Positions 53,612 through 63,673 of a stretch of 64,000 nt of DNA are shown here, piece after piece. How positions within the stretch are numbered: the stretch's first letter is position 1; each line of letters opens with the position of its first letter. The notes below the pieces were generated by a model, which worked only from the letters and a program-made list of their open reading frames with translations, searched no databases and had not been told where the DNA came from. This DNA is from Leuconostoc rapi (GTDB lineage Bacteria > Bacillota > Bacilli > Lactobacillales > Lactobacillaceae): positions 124,001-188,000 of the forward strand of contig NZ_JAFBEK010000002.1 in NCBI RefSeq assembly GCF_016908715.1. Direction: 5' to 3'. The translations under genes and the position numbers were made by a program.

Positions 53612-54441
53612 AATTATTAAAGAAATTTCAATTTTTACGTTATGTAACGATTGTGATTGCCTTAGAAATAGTCGCTATTAGCATCAATTTTTTCTATGCA
53701 CCCGCTAAAGTTGCTGCAGGTGGTGCCACTGGTTTTGCAATTTTGATGAATGAATTGGTTGGTGTTGACAGAGCAATAACAGTTTTAGTTATTAATTTAT
53801 TAATGATTATTCTTGCAGCTGTGTTTCTAGATCGTGGGACAACTGCTCGCATTACTTTTGGTAGTTTAATATTACCAATATTGTTAAAAATCACCCCTAG
53901 TTTTCAGGTGTTATCAGATCGCACGTTTGCGGTTTTAGTCGGTGGGACTATTTTTGCTATTGGCGTTGCTATGTTGTACCGAGTTGATGCATCCAGTGGC
54001 GGTACGGCTGTACCACCAATGATTCTTAAAAAGTATTTTCGTATTGCGCCAGCGCTATCGTTATTTGTTATTGATACCGTTGTGTCCATTGGTAACATAA
54101 TGATAGACGGTCTTGAAGCACTTATTCTAGCCTTATTTTCACTAATGATTACAGCCGCTGTGATGAATTTTATTGAAACAGGTTTGGATCGTCGAAAGAT
54201 GGTTTACATTACAAGCAATGAACATATTACGGATGTTAAGCAATATCTAACCAAAAATAATACCAGTTTCACTGCCATGGATGTGCGTGGTGGCTATACA
54301 GGTGACAATCGGGAAATGCTGATGGTTATATTAGATAATCAAGATTATAATCGCTTAATTCGTGGTGTGCATGTCGTTGATCCTCAAGCCTTTGTCATTG
54401 CATATGATATTAGCGAAGCGCATGGTGGCACTTTTATATAG
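53608..54441 (+). CDS. YitT-family membrane protein
   Basis: Membrane protein of 277 residues with five or six helices (about 10-200) and a soluble DUF2179 domain at the end (KMVYITSNEHITDVKQYL, RGGYTGDNREMLMVIL). The family signature GGATGFAILMNEL is present. Function unknown; members are common in Firmicutes. Coupled to manO by a 4-bp overlap, which is unusual company and may only reflect read-through. Confidence 0.88.
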   Translation: MKLLKKFQFLRYVTIVIALEIVAISINFFYAPAKVAAGGATGFAILMNELVGVDRAITVLVINLLMIILAAVFLDRGTTARITFGSLILPILLKITPSFQVLSDRTFAVLVGGTIFAIGVAMLYRVDASSGGTAVPPMILKKYFRIAPALSLFVIDTVVSIGNIMIDGLEALILALFSLMITAAVMNFIETGLDRRKMVYITSNEHITDVKQYLTKNNTSFTAMDVRGGYTGDNREMLMVILDNQDYNRLIRGVHVVDPQAFVIAYDISEAHGGTFI

Positions 54442-54456
54442 CGACTTAGTGACCTT

Positions 54457-54482
54457 AAAAAGTACATGAGAATGTACTTTTT
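54457..54482 (+). terminator. Terminator before groES
   Basis: Perfect 11-bp stem 54457-54467/54472-54482 with a 4-nt loop and a T run. Confidence 0.8.
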
Positions 54483-54485
54483 TTA

Positions 54486-54513
54486 TTGACAATAGTTGGT
54501 AAAGTGATATACT
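54486..54513 (+). promoter_or_regulatory. groESL promoter
   Basis: TTGACA (54486-54491), 16 bp, TATACT (54508-54513), just before CIRCE. Confidence 0.8.
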
Positions 54514-54524
54514 TAAAGTTGTAA

Positions 54525-54551
54525 TTAGCACTCGCACAAAAAGAGTGCTAA
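54525..54551. promoter_or_regulatory. CIRCE operator
   Basis: TTAGCACTC, 9 bp, GAGTGCTAA: perfect match to the HrcA-binding CIRCE consensus. HrcA itself is not in the window. Confidence 0.97.
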
Positions 54552-54577
54552 AACAAAAAAATCGGAGGTATTATCTC

Positions 54578-54862
54578 ATGTTGAAGCCATTAGGTGATCG
54601 CGTGATTATTGAAGTAACAGAAGCTGCAGAACAAACAGTTGGTGGCATTGTGTTGGCAAATAATGCTAAGGATAAGCCAGTCACTGGAACAATCGTTGCT
54701 GCCGGTACAGGTTATGTTTTGAACGACGGCGAGATTCGTGACTTGACAGTTAAAGTCGGCGATGAAGTCTTGTTTGATAAGTATGCCGGTCAAGAAGTAT
54801 CATTTGAGGGTAATGACTATCTTGCCCTTCATGAAAAAGATATTGTTGCAGTTGTCGAATAA
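54578..54862 (+). CDS. groES: Co-chaperonin GroES
   Basis: Ten-kDa lid of the GroEL chamber, 94 residues. [12 protein letters not shown] and the mobile-loop region ([14 protein letters not shown]) are clear, as is the C-terminal [15 protein letters not shown] 54578 follows CGGAGGT; an earlier in-frame start at 54545 lies inside CIRCE and is excluded. Heat-inducible through HrcA. Confidence 0.98.
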   Translation: MLKPLGDRVIIEVTEAAEQTVGGIVLANNAKDKPVTGTIVAAGTGYVLNDGEIRDLTVKVGDEVLFDKYAGQEVSFEGNDYLALHEKDIVAVVE

Positions 54863-54934
54863 TTATATGATCTGGCGTTAATTAAATGACGTTGAAATCG
54901 ATATTAAATCAAAAAATTCTAAAGAGGTATTTAA

Positions 54935-56557
<1,623 letters not shown>

Positions 56558-56567
56558 TAATACATCT

Positions 56568-56597
56568 AAAAGCAACCCATAATTGGGTTGCTTTTTT
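56568..56597 (+). terminator. Terminator after groEL
   Basis: 12-bp stem AAAAGCAACCCA/TGGGTTGCTTTT and a T run. Confidence 0.85.
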
Positions 56598-56613
56598 GTT
56601 TACTAAATTACGC

Positions 56614-56642
56614 TTGACAATTGTATCTAATAGATATAACAT
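56614..56642 (+). promoter_or_regulatory. Promoter of the PadR-exporter operon
   Basis: TTGACA (56614-56619), 17 bp, TAACAT (56637-56642). The palindromic operator covers spacer and -10. Confidence 0.6.
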
Positions 56643-56662
56643 AAATATATCTATTAGATACA
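56622..56662. promoter_or_regulatory. PadR operator, perfect 17-bp inverted repeat
   Basis: Arms 56622-56638 and 56646-56662 are exact complements with a 7-bp spacer (ACATAAA). It sits between the -35 box and the padR start. Confidence 0.8.
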
Positions 56663-56674
56663 AGAGGACGTTTT

Positions 56675-57196
56675 ATGTATGAACTATATATTTTAGGTCA
56701 ATTGCTATTCACGGACCGGTCAGCGTATAAGTTACGTTTTGTCTTGGAAAATATTTTGGGGGCACATCGCAAAGTGAGTTTTGGTGTTTTGTATCCCTTA
56801 TTGGAAAAAATGAAAGTTGCTGGGACAATTGTGATGACAGATGATCTTGATTGGCGAGGCAAGAAAAAAATACATGTAACGCCAGCTGGAAGAGTTCGTT
56901 TTGATGAATTAATGAGAGAACCAGTTCAGCAAAATGCGCACCTAGATGATGTTTATCTATTTAAATTATCTGGATTAAAGTTGGTTGATACGCAGTTAGC
57001 ACACCAAATCATTGATGATTTTCGCTCGGAAAAATTAGCCCAGCGTGATGGTTATAAGCAACATTTGACGGACTTAGAAGTACGTCATGCAGAAGCCTCT
57101 TTTTTACCATCTGCGCGAAGATTAAATCAGTTACAAATTGATTTGGCAAACACCTATTTAGATTATGTCGATAGGATTGAAAGTGAGTTAAAATAA
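56675..57196 (+). CDS. PadR-family repressor
   Basis: Winged-helix regulator of 173 residues. The N-terminal wHTH (MYELYILGQLLF, SFGVLYPLLEKMKVAGTI) is followed by a C-terminal helical dimerisation domain (Vir-C type, EVRHAEASFL-like). PadR proteins respond to phenolic acids or toxic compounds. Own promoter carries a long palindromic operator, and the next gene, overlapping by one base, encodes a multidrug exporter, so this is probably a drug- or phenolic-inducible efflux unit. Confidence 0.9.
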   Translation: MYELYILGQLLFTDRSAYKLRFVLENILGAHRKVSFGVLYPLLEKMKVAGTIVMTDDLDWRGKKKIHVTPAGRVRFDELMREPVQQNAHLDDVYLFKLSGLKLVDTQLAHQIIDDFRSEKLAQRDGYKQHLTDLEVRHAEASFLPSARRLNQLQIDLANTYLDYVDRIESELK

Positions 57197-58761
57197 TGAC
57201 AATAAAACAAGAATTAGATTCAAAACGTTGGTTAGCGTTAATCGCGGTTTCTTTAGGCGTTTTTATGGCTTTAATTGATACAACGGTTGTTAATGTCGCT
57301 CTACCTAGCATTCAAACAAGTTTAAATGCGTCTTATTCAGATTTACAGTGGGTTATTTCAGCCTATACGATTGTTTTTTCAGTCTTACTATTGATATGGG
57401 CAAAATTAGGTGACCTATACGGTCGTAAATTGATGTTTATTATTGGTCTGATTATATTTACAATTGGTTCTGGTTTGGATGCTGTATCAACGTCTATTTG
57501 GATGTTACATATTTTTCGAGCTGTTCAAGCTATTGGTGGTTCTGCTATGATGTCGTTATCCTTTGCCATTATTGGCACGACATTCAATGGCAAAGAGCGT
57601 GGCATTGCCTTGGGCATATTAAGCTCAATTATAGGACTTTCTACTGCTTCAGGACCATTACTCGGTGGTTGGCTAGTCGACACGTTCGCGTGGCAATCAA
57701 TATTTACAATTAACTTACCGATTGGCTTAATAACGGTTATTTTGGCTTGGCTCTTCATTTCAAAAGAACAGACACATCATGAGTCCGGAGGTGTTGATTA
57801 TATTGGCATGTTACTGTCAACTGGGACAATCTTTTCTTTAGTATTTGGTTTAGTGCAAAAAGAAATGCATGCGAGTTGGCACTGGAGTCAACCAGAAGTT
57901 GCAGGCTATTTAATTGCTGCAGTTATTTTATTTGTTTTATTTATTTGGCGACAAAAAACGGCAAAAAATCCAATGATGGACTTAAGCATGTTCAAGTCTT
58001 CTAGTTTTACAGGTGCTGTGTTGGTGGCATTTTTCTTAGGTGCCGGTTTATATGGTTTCTTTGCCTACTTATCAACATTTATGCAAAACTATGTTGGTTA
58101 TTCTGCTTGGGATACTGGTTTGAGACAAGCGACAATTTCAGGATTTTCTTTGGTGTTAGGGCCAATTGCTGGTATGCTCACTAATCGGTTGCGCCATGGT
58201 TACATGTTAGCGGTATCGGCGATGTTTATTGGCGCTGGGTTATTTACTTTAAGTGCATTAACAACTGATACGGCAACGTTTGCTAATTTTTGGCCAGCTT
58301 TTATTTTGATTGGTATTGGTAATGGATCTATTAATCCGCCGATGACAACAGCTGCGATGTCATCTGTTGAACCGCGGCAAATGGGAATGGCGTCTGGTAT
58401 GATTTCCACATTTATGCAAGTGGGTGTTAGTTTTGGTGTTGTTTTCCAAGGATTACGTTTAGCGGATGGTTATCAAACTGGATTAACACAACAATTGCCC
58501 AATGTTATCGGCGCCCCAAAGGCTATGATTTCAGCGTTACATCAAGCATTGGTTGCGGCTGGGCCTTTTTCTGGTCATACCATTGTGACAAGCAAACGCG
58601 TTATGGCAACGCCATTTGCGAAGGATTTGGAAATGGCAGTTCGTCGGGCATTTGATAGTGGCTTTAAGGATATCATGCATTTAGATGGTATATTGTTAAT
58701 TATTGGTGGTATTGTAGCGCTTATTTTGGTTAAAACAGGTGTTCAAGGTCAACAAAAATAA
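57196..58761 (+). CDS. DHA2-family MFS multidrug exporter (EmrB/QacA type)
   Basis: Proton-driven exporter with about 14 membrane helices, 521 residues. Motif A is AKLGDLYGRKLMF, and motif C of antiporters is in GLSTASGPLLGGWL. The Asp in helix 1 (MALIDTTVVNVALPSIQ) is the DHA2 signature. An unusual loop of about 60 residues lies before the last helix (about 440-500). Starts on the last base of the padR stop. Confidence 0.93.
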   Translation: MTIKQELDSKRWLALIAVSLGVFMALIDTTVVNVALPSIQTSLNASYSDLQWVISAYTIVFSVLLLIWAKLGDLYGRKLMFIIGLIIFTIGSGLDAVSTSIWMLHIFRAVQAIGGSAMMSLSFAIIGTTFNGKERGIALGILSSIIGLSTASGPLLGGWLVDTFAWQSIFTINLPIGLITVILAWLFISKEQTHHESGGVDYIGMLLSTGTIFSLVFGLVQKEMHASWHWSQPEVAGYLIAAVILFVLFIWRQKTAKNPMMDLSMFKSSSFTGAVLVAFFLGAGLYGFFAYLSTFMQNYVGYSAWDTGLRQATISGFSLVLGPIAGMLTNRLRHGYMLAVSAMFIGAGLFTLSALTTDTATFANFWPAFILIGIGNGSINPPMTTAAMSSVEPRQMGMASGMISTFMQVGVSFGVVFQGLRLADGYQTGLTQQLPNVIGAPKAMISALHQALVAAGPFSGHTIVTSKRVMATPFAKDLEMAVRRAFDSGFKDIMHLDGILLIIGGIVALILVKTGVQGQQK

Positions 58762-58794
58762 AACACCGGCGACTTAACAAGTCGCTGGTGTTTT
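58760..58794. terminator. Bidirectional terminator
   Basis: 16-bp stem 58760-58775/58779-58794 with one G-U pair and T run, between the exporter and the convergent pepC. Confidence 0.8.
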
Positions 58795-58809
58795 ATTTTT
58801 GTTATGATT

Positions 58810-60147
58810 TTATGCTAAAGCGCCCATTGGATCCCATGGTGCTAAAAGTTTAGGTGTTGCATTGTCATAAATATCGATTAATTCGTCACTCAAATATGAT
58901 TTATTAACAACGATTTGATAAGCATATTCGCTCATCCAGTCATCAGACATTGTGAAATAGCCTTTTTTACCCGCTTTTTCACCCCATGAATTTTCAACTT
59001 GCCATTTCGTTGGTTGACCAGCCTCATCCAAATCAACGCCGGTTAAAACCATTGCATGTGTCATTAGGCTCTCTCCGTAGTCTAGACGTTGCGCCTTTGT
59101 CATTGTCGTGTCCACTTGAAATAGCTCGTCAGTGGCAAATATACCGGTAGCCATGATGCCATTTGTGCGATCAACTTGTGGTCCCATGTCCACACCGAAC
59201 CAAACTGACTTGCCATCTTTTAGTTGTGCAATTGCCAGTGCTTTCATTTTCTCAATTGTGACATTTAAATGTTTGACCTCCCGGCCACCGACAACGTTTC
59301 CTAACATATCAACGTTGTAAGTGGCATTGAAAGGTTTATCAGCAGTTGGGGCATTGATAATAGACACATAATCTGACAATTGCCAACCAACAAATTTGTC
59401 AAAGTAACTTTGTGGCGTTAATCCGCGATCAATTTTAAATTGATTATCCGTGTCGCGATATTCAAAGTCAAAATTAACAGGCGGTTCACCAAACGTAATG
59501 GATAGGACACGATAAACATGAGCTAACATCTCTTCACGTCTAGCATTGATTATTTCTTCAGTGGCGTGTTGGGCGACTAATTCTCGTAAACTGACAGCAT
59601 CATGACGTAATAGCGTATTAAATGTTGTGTTAAATTCACGTGAGGCTGATGAAGCAGTTGATTCAGGATAAACTGATTGTGGTACGACCCCATATTTTTC
59701 GATGAGAGCAACAATCATATCCCATTGACCACCGTCTTGCTGTGGTGTTGTCATCAGAAAAGAGACTTTGCGTGAATCGAGTGGTTCTACAGCAGTATCT
59801 AAAACATTTTGATAAAAATAATTTGCTTTTTCAAATTTGTCCCAAAAAAAAGTATAGCTTTGTGAGAGTTGAAACTCGTCACTAAGATGAAAGAGGGAAG
59901 TGATATCATGTCGCATGGTGTTGAGTGCGGCAAACATCCAGCAACGACCTGATTGCTTTTGGTTGGCTACTTTACCAGTGTTGAGGTCAATTGCAAAAAT
60001 TGGTGTGTTGTTATTGGCGACTGCCTGATTAAAACTGGCATCGTGTATGCCGTTTTTCATCGTAGCACGACGTGCAATATCAGTTAGTGGGGATTGTGAA
60101 GATTTTTTAAATGCGGCTATTTGTTGTTGTGTAATTTCTAAAGACAT
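58810..60147 (-). CDS. pepC: Aminopeptidase C (bleomycin hydrolase family)
   Basis: Cytoplasmic cysteine aminopeptidase, 445 residues, papain fold, hexameric in the family. The catalytic Cys is residue 69 (SGRCWMFAALN), the His is in LMTHAMVLTGV, and the Asn in QVENSWGEK. It trims peptides imported during growth on protein, a typical lactic acid bacterial enzyme. AAAAGGAGC precedes the start on the minus strand. Monocistronic, divergent from the DUF3290 gene. Confidence 0.97.
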   Translation of the reverse strand: MSLEITQQQIAAFKKSSQSPLTDIARRATMKNGIHDASFNQAVANNNTPIFAIDLNTGKVANQKQSGRCWMFAALNTMRHDITSLFHLSDEFQLSQSYTFFWDKFEKANYFYQNVLDTAVEPLDSRKVSFLMTTPQQDGGQWDMIVALIEKYGVVPQSVYPESTASSASREFNTTFNTLLRHDAVSLRELVAQHATEEIINARREEMLAHVYRVLSITFGEPPVNFDFEYRDTDNQFKIDRGLTPQSYFDKFVGWQLSDYVSIINAPTADKPFNATYNVDMLGNVVGGREVKHLNVTIEKMKALAIAQLKDGKSVWFGVDMGPQVDRTNGIMATGIFATDELFQVDTTMTKAQRLDYGESLMTHAMVLTGVDLDEAGQPTKWQVENSWGEKAGKKGYFTMSDDWMSEYAYQIVVNKSYLSDELIDIYDNATPKLLAPWDPMGALA

Positions 60148-60233
60148 TATATGCTCCTTTTGACATAATTATAATATAACGCTATTGGTTATAAAGGACA
60201 AGAATATGATAAAATGAATCACAGGAGTAACGT

Positions 60234-60677
60234 ATGACATTCTATAGTGTGGATTATTTAACTAAACATAATGACTTAGGTGATACTATTGGCATATACT
60301 TAATGGTAATCGCTTTTATGTTGATGGCGGCGGGCGCTTTTGCAGCTATCCGTAATCGGATGCAAACAAAATATCGTGATTTGAGTATGATTGCGCTACT
60401 TTTGTTTTTATTCTTAGCTGGCGCACGATATACTGATTATGAGCAGGCAAGAACAAATGATTCGCAAATTACGCAGATGGCTTCGTTTGCGAAACAAGTG
60501 GCTAAAACACAGCATGTCAAAACAACGGCATTGTATTTTAATCAAAAAACAGTGAGTGATGGCATGCTGGTGCGATTTAATAAACGATTTTATCGCATGA
60601 CAATTAGTTTGGACCAACAGTCATACACGCTAGACAGAGCTTATCTTATCAATACGAAAGTTAACTATATCAAATGA
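60234..60677 (+). CDS. DUF3290 family membrane protein
   Basis: 147 residues with two N-terminal helices (about 21-42 and 55-70) and a small extracellular or cytosolic domain. DUF3290 genes in Lactobacillales almost always precede a DUF421 gene, as here with a 4-bp overlap, so the two probably form one complex. Function unknown. CAGGAG precedes ATG; TAAAAT at 60210-60215 could be the -10 box. Confidence 0.82.
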   Translation: MTFYSVDYLTKHNDLGDTIGIYLMVIAFMLMAAGAFAAIRNRMQTKYRDLSMIALLLFLFLAGARYTDYEQARTNDSQITQMASFAKQVAKTQHVKTTALYFNQKTVSDGMLVRFNKRFYRMTISLDQQSYTLDRAYLINTKVNYIK

Positions 60678-61312
60678 CAATTTATTTACCAATTTTAATT
60701 AAATTAGCTATCGGTTTGTTGGCCTTGATTGTTCAAATTAACCTGATGGGCAAGGGTAATTTGGCACCCACATCAGCATTAGATCAAGTTCAGAATTATG
60801 TCCTAGGTGGTATTATCGGTGCCGTGATTTATTCTGACACAATCACTATTTTTCAATTTACGATCGTGTTAATTATATGGACCATGCTGGTGATGTCTTT
60901 AAAATTCGCTAAACAGCACAACAATTTTGTTAAAAATTTAATTGATGGACAACCGCGTGTTGTTGTTGAACGTGGACAAGTTAAGGTTGAAAACGTATTA
61001 AAAGCTGGATTATCAGCGGATGATTTGATGTTCAAACTACGTTCACAAGGTATTTATGTGCTGGGTGACGTTAAACGTGCTGTGCTTGAGCAAAATGGTC
61101 AATTATCAGTCATTGAATATGGCGATGAAAGTATCAAGTATCCCATTATTTATGATGGTCAAATCAATTACGACGTTTTGGAACTTATTGATAAAAATGA
61201 CGAGTGGTTGCTAGAAACAGTGAAATCACGTGGATTTGACCATATTAATCAGATATTTGTTGGTGAATATATTGATGGGGAAGTGAAAGTAGTGCCTTAC
61301 CCGAGACGTTAG
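60674..61312 (+). CDS. DUF421 (YetF-like) membrane protein
   Basis: 212 residues with three N-terminal helices and a soluble domain containing GQPRVVVERGQVKVENV, the YetF signature, and GIYVLGDVKRAVLEQNGQLSVI. In Bacillus such proteins act in the envelope of spores; in lactic acid bacteria their role is unknown. Coupled to the DUF3290 gene. No Cys or obvious catalytic residues. Confidence 0.87.
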   Translation: MTIYLPILIKLAIGLLALIVQINLMGKGNLAPTSALDQVQNYVLGGIIGAVIYSDTITIFQFTIVLIIWTMLVMSLKFAKQHNNFVKNLIDGQPRVVVERGQVKVENVLKAGLSADDLMFKLRSQGIYVLGDVKRAVLEQNGQLSVIEYGDESIKYPIIYDGQINYDVLELIDKNDEWLLETVKSRGFDHINQIFVGEYIDGEVKVVPYPRR

Positions 61313-61366
61313 TGACCCCCTTTGTGTCTGCTTTTCTGGTAAAATAGATGATTAGAGGTTTAAAAA

Positions 61367-62254
61367 ATGACACCAAAACAATTTTTAGATTTAGTTGAAA
61401 TTCGTGTTGTGATTCCAAGTGTGGCGCCATTAATGTTTGGTCTGGCTTATAGCCAATGGCAATACGCGCGGTTAAATTGGTTGAATGCTGTGTTGTTGAT
61501 TATTGCTACAGTGAGTGTTCATTTGGCAGTGAATACCTTCAATCGTTATGAGGATGCCAAACGCCAAAAAGTTAACGAATTTTTACGAGAAAAGGCACAA
61601 GGCGAAGTTGTTACCAATAAACAGGTCTTGCATGTTGCTGAAATGTTAGCTGGCATCGCCGTCTTAGCCGGTGTACTTGTTGCATGGCGTACAGACTATG
61701 TGACATGGATTATTGGTATTGTCAGTTTTCTAATTGGTTATCTATACTCAGCGGGTCCCAAACCAATTACAAACACACCTTTTGGTGAAGCTGTTTCTGG
61801 TATAACAATGGGGTATTTTATATTTGTTGCGCAAGTCTATGTTAATACACGCATGGTTCCTGTACCAAGTGTCTTATTCCAATGGTTTATTGTTAGTCTA
61901 CCGCTGACTATATTTATTGCTGAAATCATGTTTGCTAATAACATTGCTGATCATGAAGAAGATGAAGAGAATCAGCGGCATACGCTTGTACATTATATTG
62001 GTTTGGCATCGGCTAAGAAATTGTACATCTTTTGGGCAGTAGCTGCATTTATTGAAATTGGTGTTGTAACATTTGTTGGTTGGTTACCGGTTACAAGCTA
62101 TGCAATGATTGTGCTGCTTGTGGTTGTGCTTCGCAATGCACGGGAATTTGTGAACCGACCAATCAAGCAAGAAACCTTTGTATTGGCTATCAAAAATCTT
62201 GTGATTGTGATGCTGGGGATGACATTAGTTGTGTTAGCCGGAATATTATTATAA
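61367..62254 (+). CDS. menA: UbiA-family prenyltransferase, MenA-like
   Basis: Membrane enzyme of 295 residues with about eight helices, probably 1,4-dihydroxy-2-naphthoate prenyltransferase of menaquinone synthesis. The second Asp-rich motif is clear (IADHEEDEENQRHTL). The first, normally NDxxD or NNYxD, reads NRYED here (VNTFNRYEDAKRQ), keeping only the last Asp plus Glu. LYSAGPKPI is the conserved helix-5 motif. Without other men genes in the window the quinone made is not certain. Confidence 0.83.
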   Translation: MTPKQFLDLVEIRVVIPSVAPLMFGLAYSQWQYARLNWLNAVLLIIATVSVHLAVNTFNRYEDAKRQKVNEFLREKAQGEVVTNKQVLHVAEMLAGIAVLAGVLVAWRTDYVTWIIGIVSFLIGYLYSAGPKPITNTPFGEAVSGITMGYFIFVAQVYVNTRMVPVPSVLFQWFIVSLPLTIFIAEIMFANNIADHEEDEENQRHTLVHYIGLASAKKLYIFWAVAAFIEIGVVTFVGWLPVTSYAMIVLLVVVLRNAREFVNRPIKQETFVLAIKNLVIVMLGMTLVVLAGILL

Positions 62255-62255
62255 A

Positions 62256-62287
62256 AAAAGATCTGACTCTTTTGAGTCAGATCTTTT
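62256..62287. terminator. Bidirectional terminator
   Basis: Perfect 14-bp stem 62256-62269/62274-62287, loop TTTT. The right arm includes the stop of the CBS gene on the minus strand. Confidence 0.8.
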
Positions 62288-62930
62288 AGCTAAACCGTTT
62301 TAAATCTTCAATACTTGTCACTGTAAAGTGCCTTTTTTCTAAATGTGTCACGAGTTTTTGCAATTGCACACTATCAAAAACGAGGGGTAGTGTAAACATT
62401 AATGTAAGTGTGTCGTTTTTGGGTTGTAGGCTCAACACGGATTCGATATTTGAGTAGCGGGCAATGATTTTTGAAATTATCTTTAGGTCGCCCTGCGTGT
62501 TATGTGAAGCGACAGAAAGTGCTACGCCACCGGTACCGACAGACCAACTCTGAGATAACAAATCCATGAGTGAATCGTGTGTAAAAATACCAGTAAAATG
62601 ATGATTTTCATCTAGTACGGCAATAAATGGGAGGTCACGAATAGCGAAGAAGACTTCATAAAACTGACTAGTTGTATAAATAAATTTTGTTGAATTGCGC
62701 ATGATAGCTGTTACAGGTAAGTTCATATCACCATTTTTAGCAATATGTTCGTAAACGTGCTGTTTATACACATTGCCACGGAAAAGACTGCCAGATTCAT
62801 CTAGAATTGGCATTGTACGTGTATGCGCTTCTTTTTCAGAATTAAATAATGTATTAACTTGCGCAATTGTTGTATTTTCAGTAACTGTTGTGAGTTCTGA
62901 TTTTGGAGTAATCATTGATTTATGAAGCAT
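62286..62930 (-). CDS. CBS-domain protein, CbpB-like with C-terminal ACT-like domain
   Basis: 214 residues. Two CBS motifs (about 7-65 and 70-135) form a nucleotide-binding Bateman module; CbpB of Listeria and relatives binds c-di-AMP or AMP this way. A further C-terminal domain of about 75 residues (TQGDLKIISKIIARYSNIESVLSL) looks like an ACT fold, absent from the shortest CbpB proteins. ATG 62930 has better spacing from AGGAT than ATG 62936. It may sense c-di-AMP and so relate to the KimA-like permease; this link is inference. Confidence 0.78.
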   Translation of the reverse strand: MLHKSMITPKSELTTVTENTTIAQVNTLFNSEKEAHTRTMPILDESGSLFRGNVYKQHVYEHIAKNGDMNLPVTAIMRNSTKFIYTTSQFYEVFFAIRDLPFIAVLDENHHFTGIFTHDSLMDLLSQSWSVGTGGVALSVASHNTQGDLKIISKIIARYSNIESVLSLQPKNDTLTLMFTLPLVFDSVQLQKLVTHLEKRHFTVTSIEDLKRFS

Positions 62931-63048
62931 TTGCATATCCTAAAATTAATTTTTTATCATGAAATAGCCATATATCATGATAACACAGAATTCTGTTATA
63001 CTGGTAATTAAGATTAAGAATTTTGGTAAGGAAGCGCGTATAATTAAC

Positions 63049-63618
63049 ATGAAATATATTATTGGATTAGGTAACATTGGCAAGCAGTATGATCAGACAC
63101 GCCATAACATAGGATTTATGGCTGTTGATGCATTTGCAGTAGCTCATCAAGTATCATTTACACCGAGTAAACAATTTGCTTTGACGGCTAAGGTAGTGGT
63201 TGATGGGGAACAGGTGATGTTAGTTAAGCCGACAACCTATATGAACGATTCTGGTAAGGCTGTACGCGCAATTTTGGATTATTATGGTGGCGATATCAAT
63301 CAAGATGTCATGATTTTGGTGGATGATATGGATTTACCTTTTGGTAAATTGAGATTTCGTGCTAAAGGTTCTGCTGGTGGTCATAACGGTTTGAAATCAA
63401 TCATAGCATATACCAACTCGCAAACTTTTTTACGGCTAAAATTTGGTTTAGGTCACCCAGATCATGATAAGCAAGTTGTGATTAATTATGTTTTAGGACA
63501 ATTTACAGCCACTGAATCACAAGATGTGGCACATATGTTAGACAACAGTACAAAAGCAATTACAGCTTGGATTCAAGGTGCAACTATGGCACAATTGAGT
63601 AACCAATACAATGGCTAG
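63049..63618 (+). CDS. pth: Peptidyl-tRNA hydrolase
   Basis: Recycles peptidyl-tRNA, 189 residues. The catalytic His is in TRHNIGFMAVDA, and the Asn and Asp residues are in YMNDSGKAV and VDDMDLPFG. The opening motif is GLGNIGKQY, with Ile where most Pth have Pro (GLGNPG). ATG 63049 begins at the conserved MKYIIGLGN; an earlier frame start at 62977 would add 24 unmatched residues. AAGGAAG is about 15 bases upstream. Followed by mfd, the common Firmicute order. Confidence 0.95.
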   Translation: MKYIIGLGNIGKQYDQTRHNIGFMAVDAFAVAHQVSFTPSKQFALTAKVVVDGEQVMLVKPTTYMNDSGKAVRAILDYYGGDINQDVMILVDDMDLPFGKLRFRAKGSAGGHNGLKSIIAYTNSQTFLRLKFGLGHPDHDKQVVINYVLGQFTATESQDVAHMLDNSTKAITAWIQGATMAQLSNQYNG

Positions 63619-63673
63619 TCAAAAAATCGATGAAATCATGATCGATTAATAAATAGGGGAATTGATTGGAAGT

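Noticed and set aside
63049-63618. Pth motif GLGNIG as a sign of loss of function
   Set aside because: The catalytic His, Asn and Asp are all intact, so a Pro to Ile change in the first loop alone is not evidence of inactivation.
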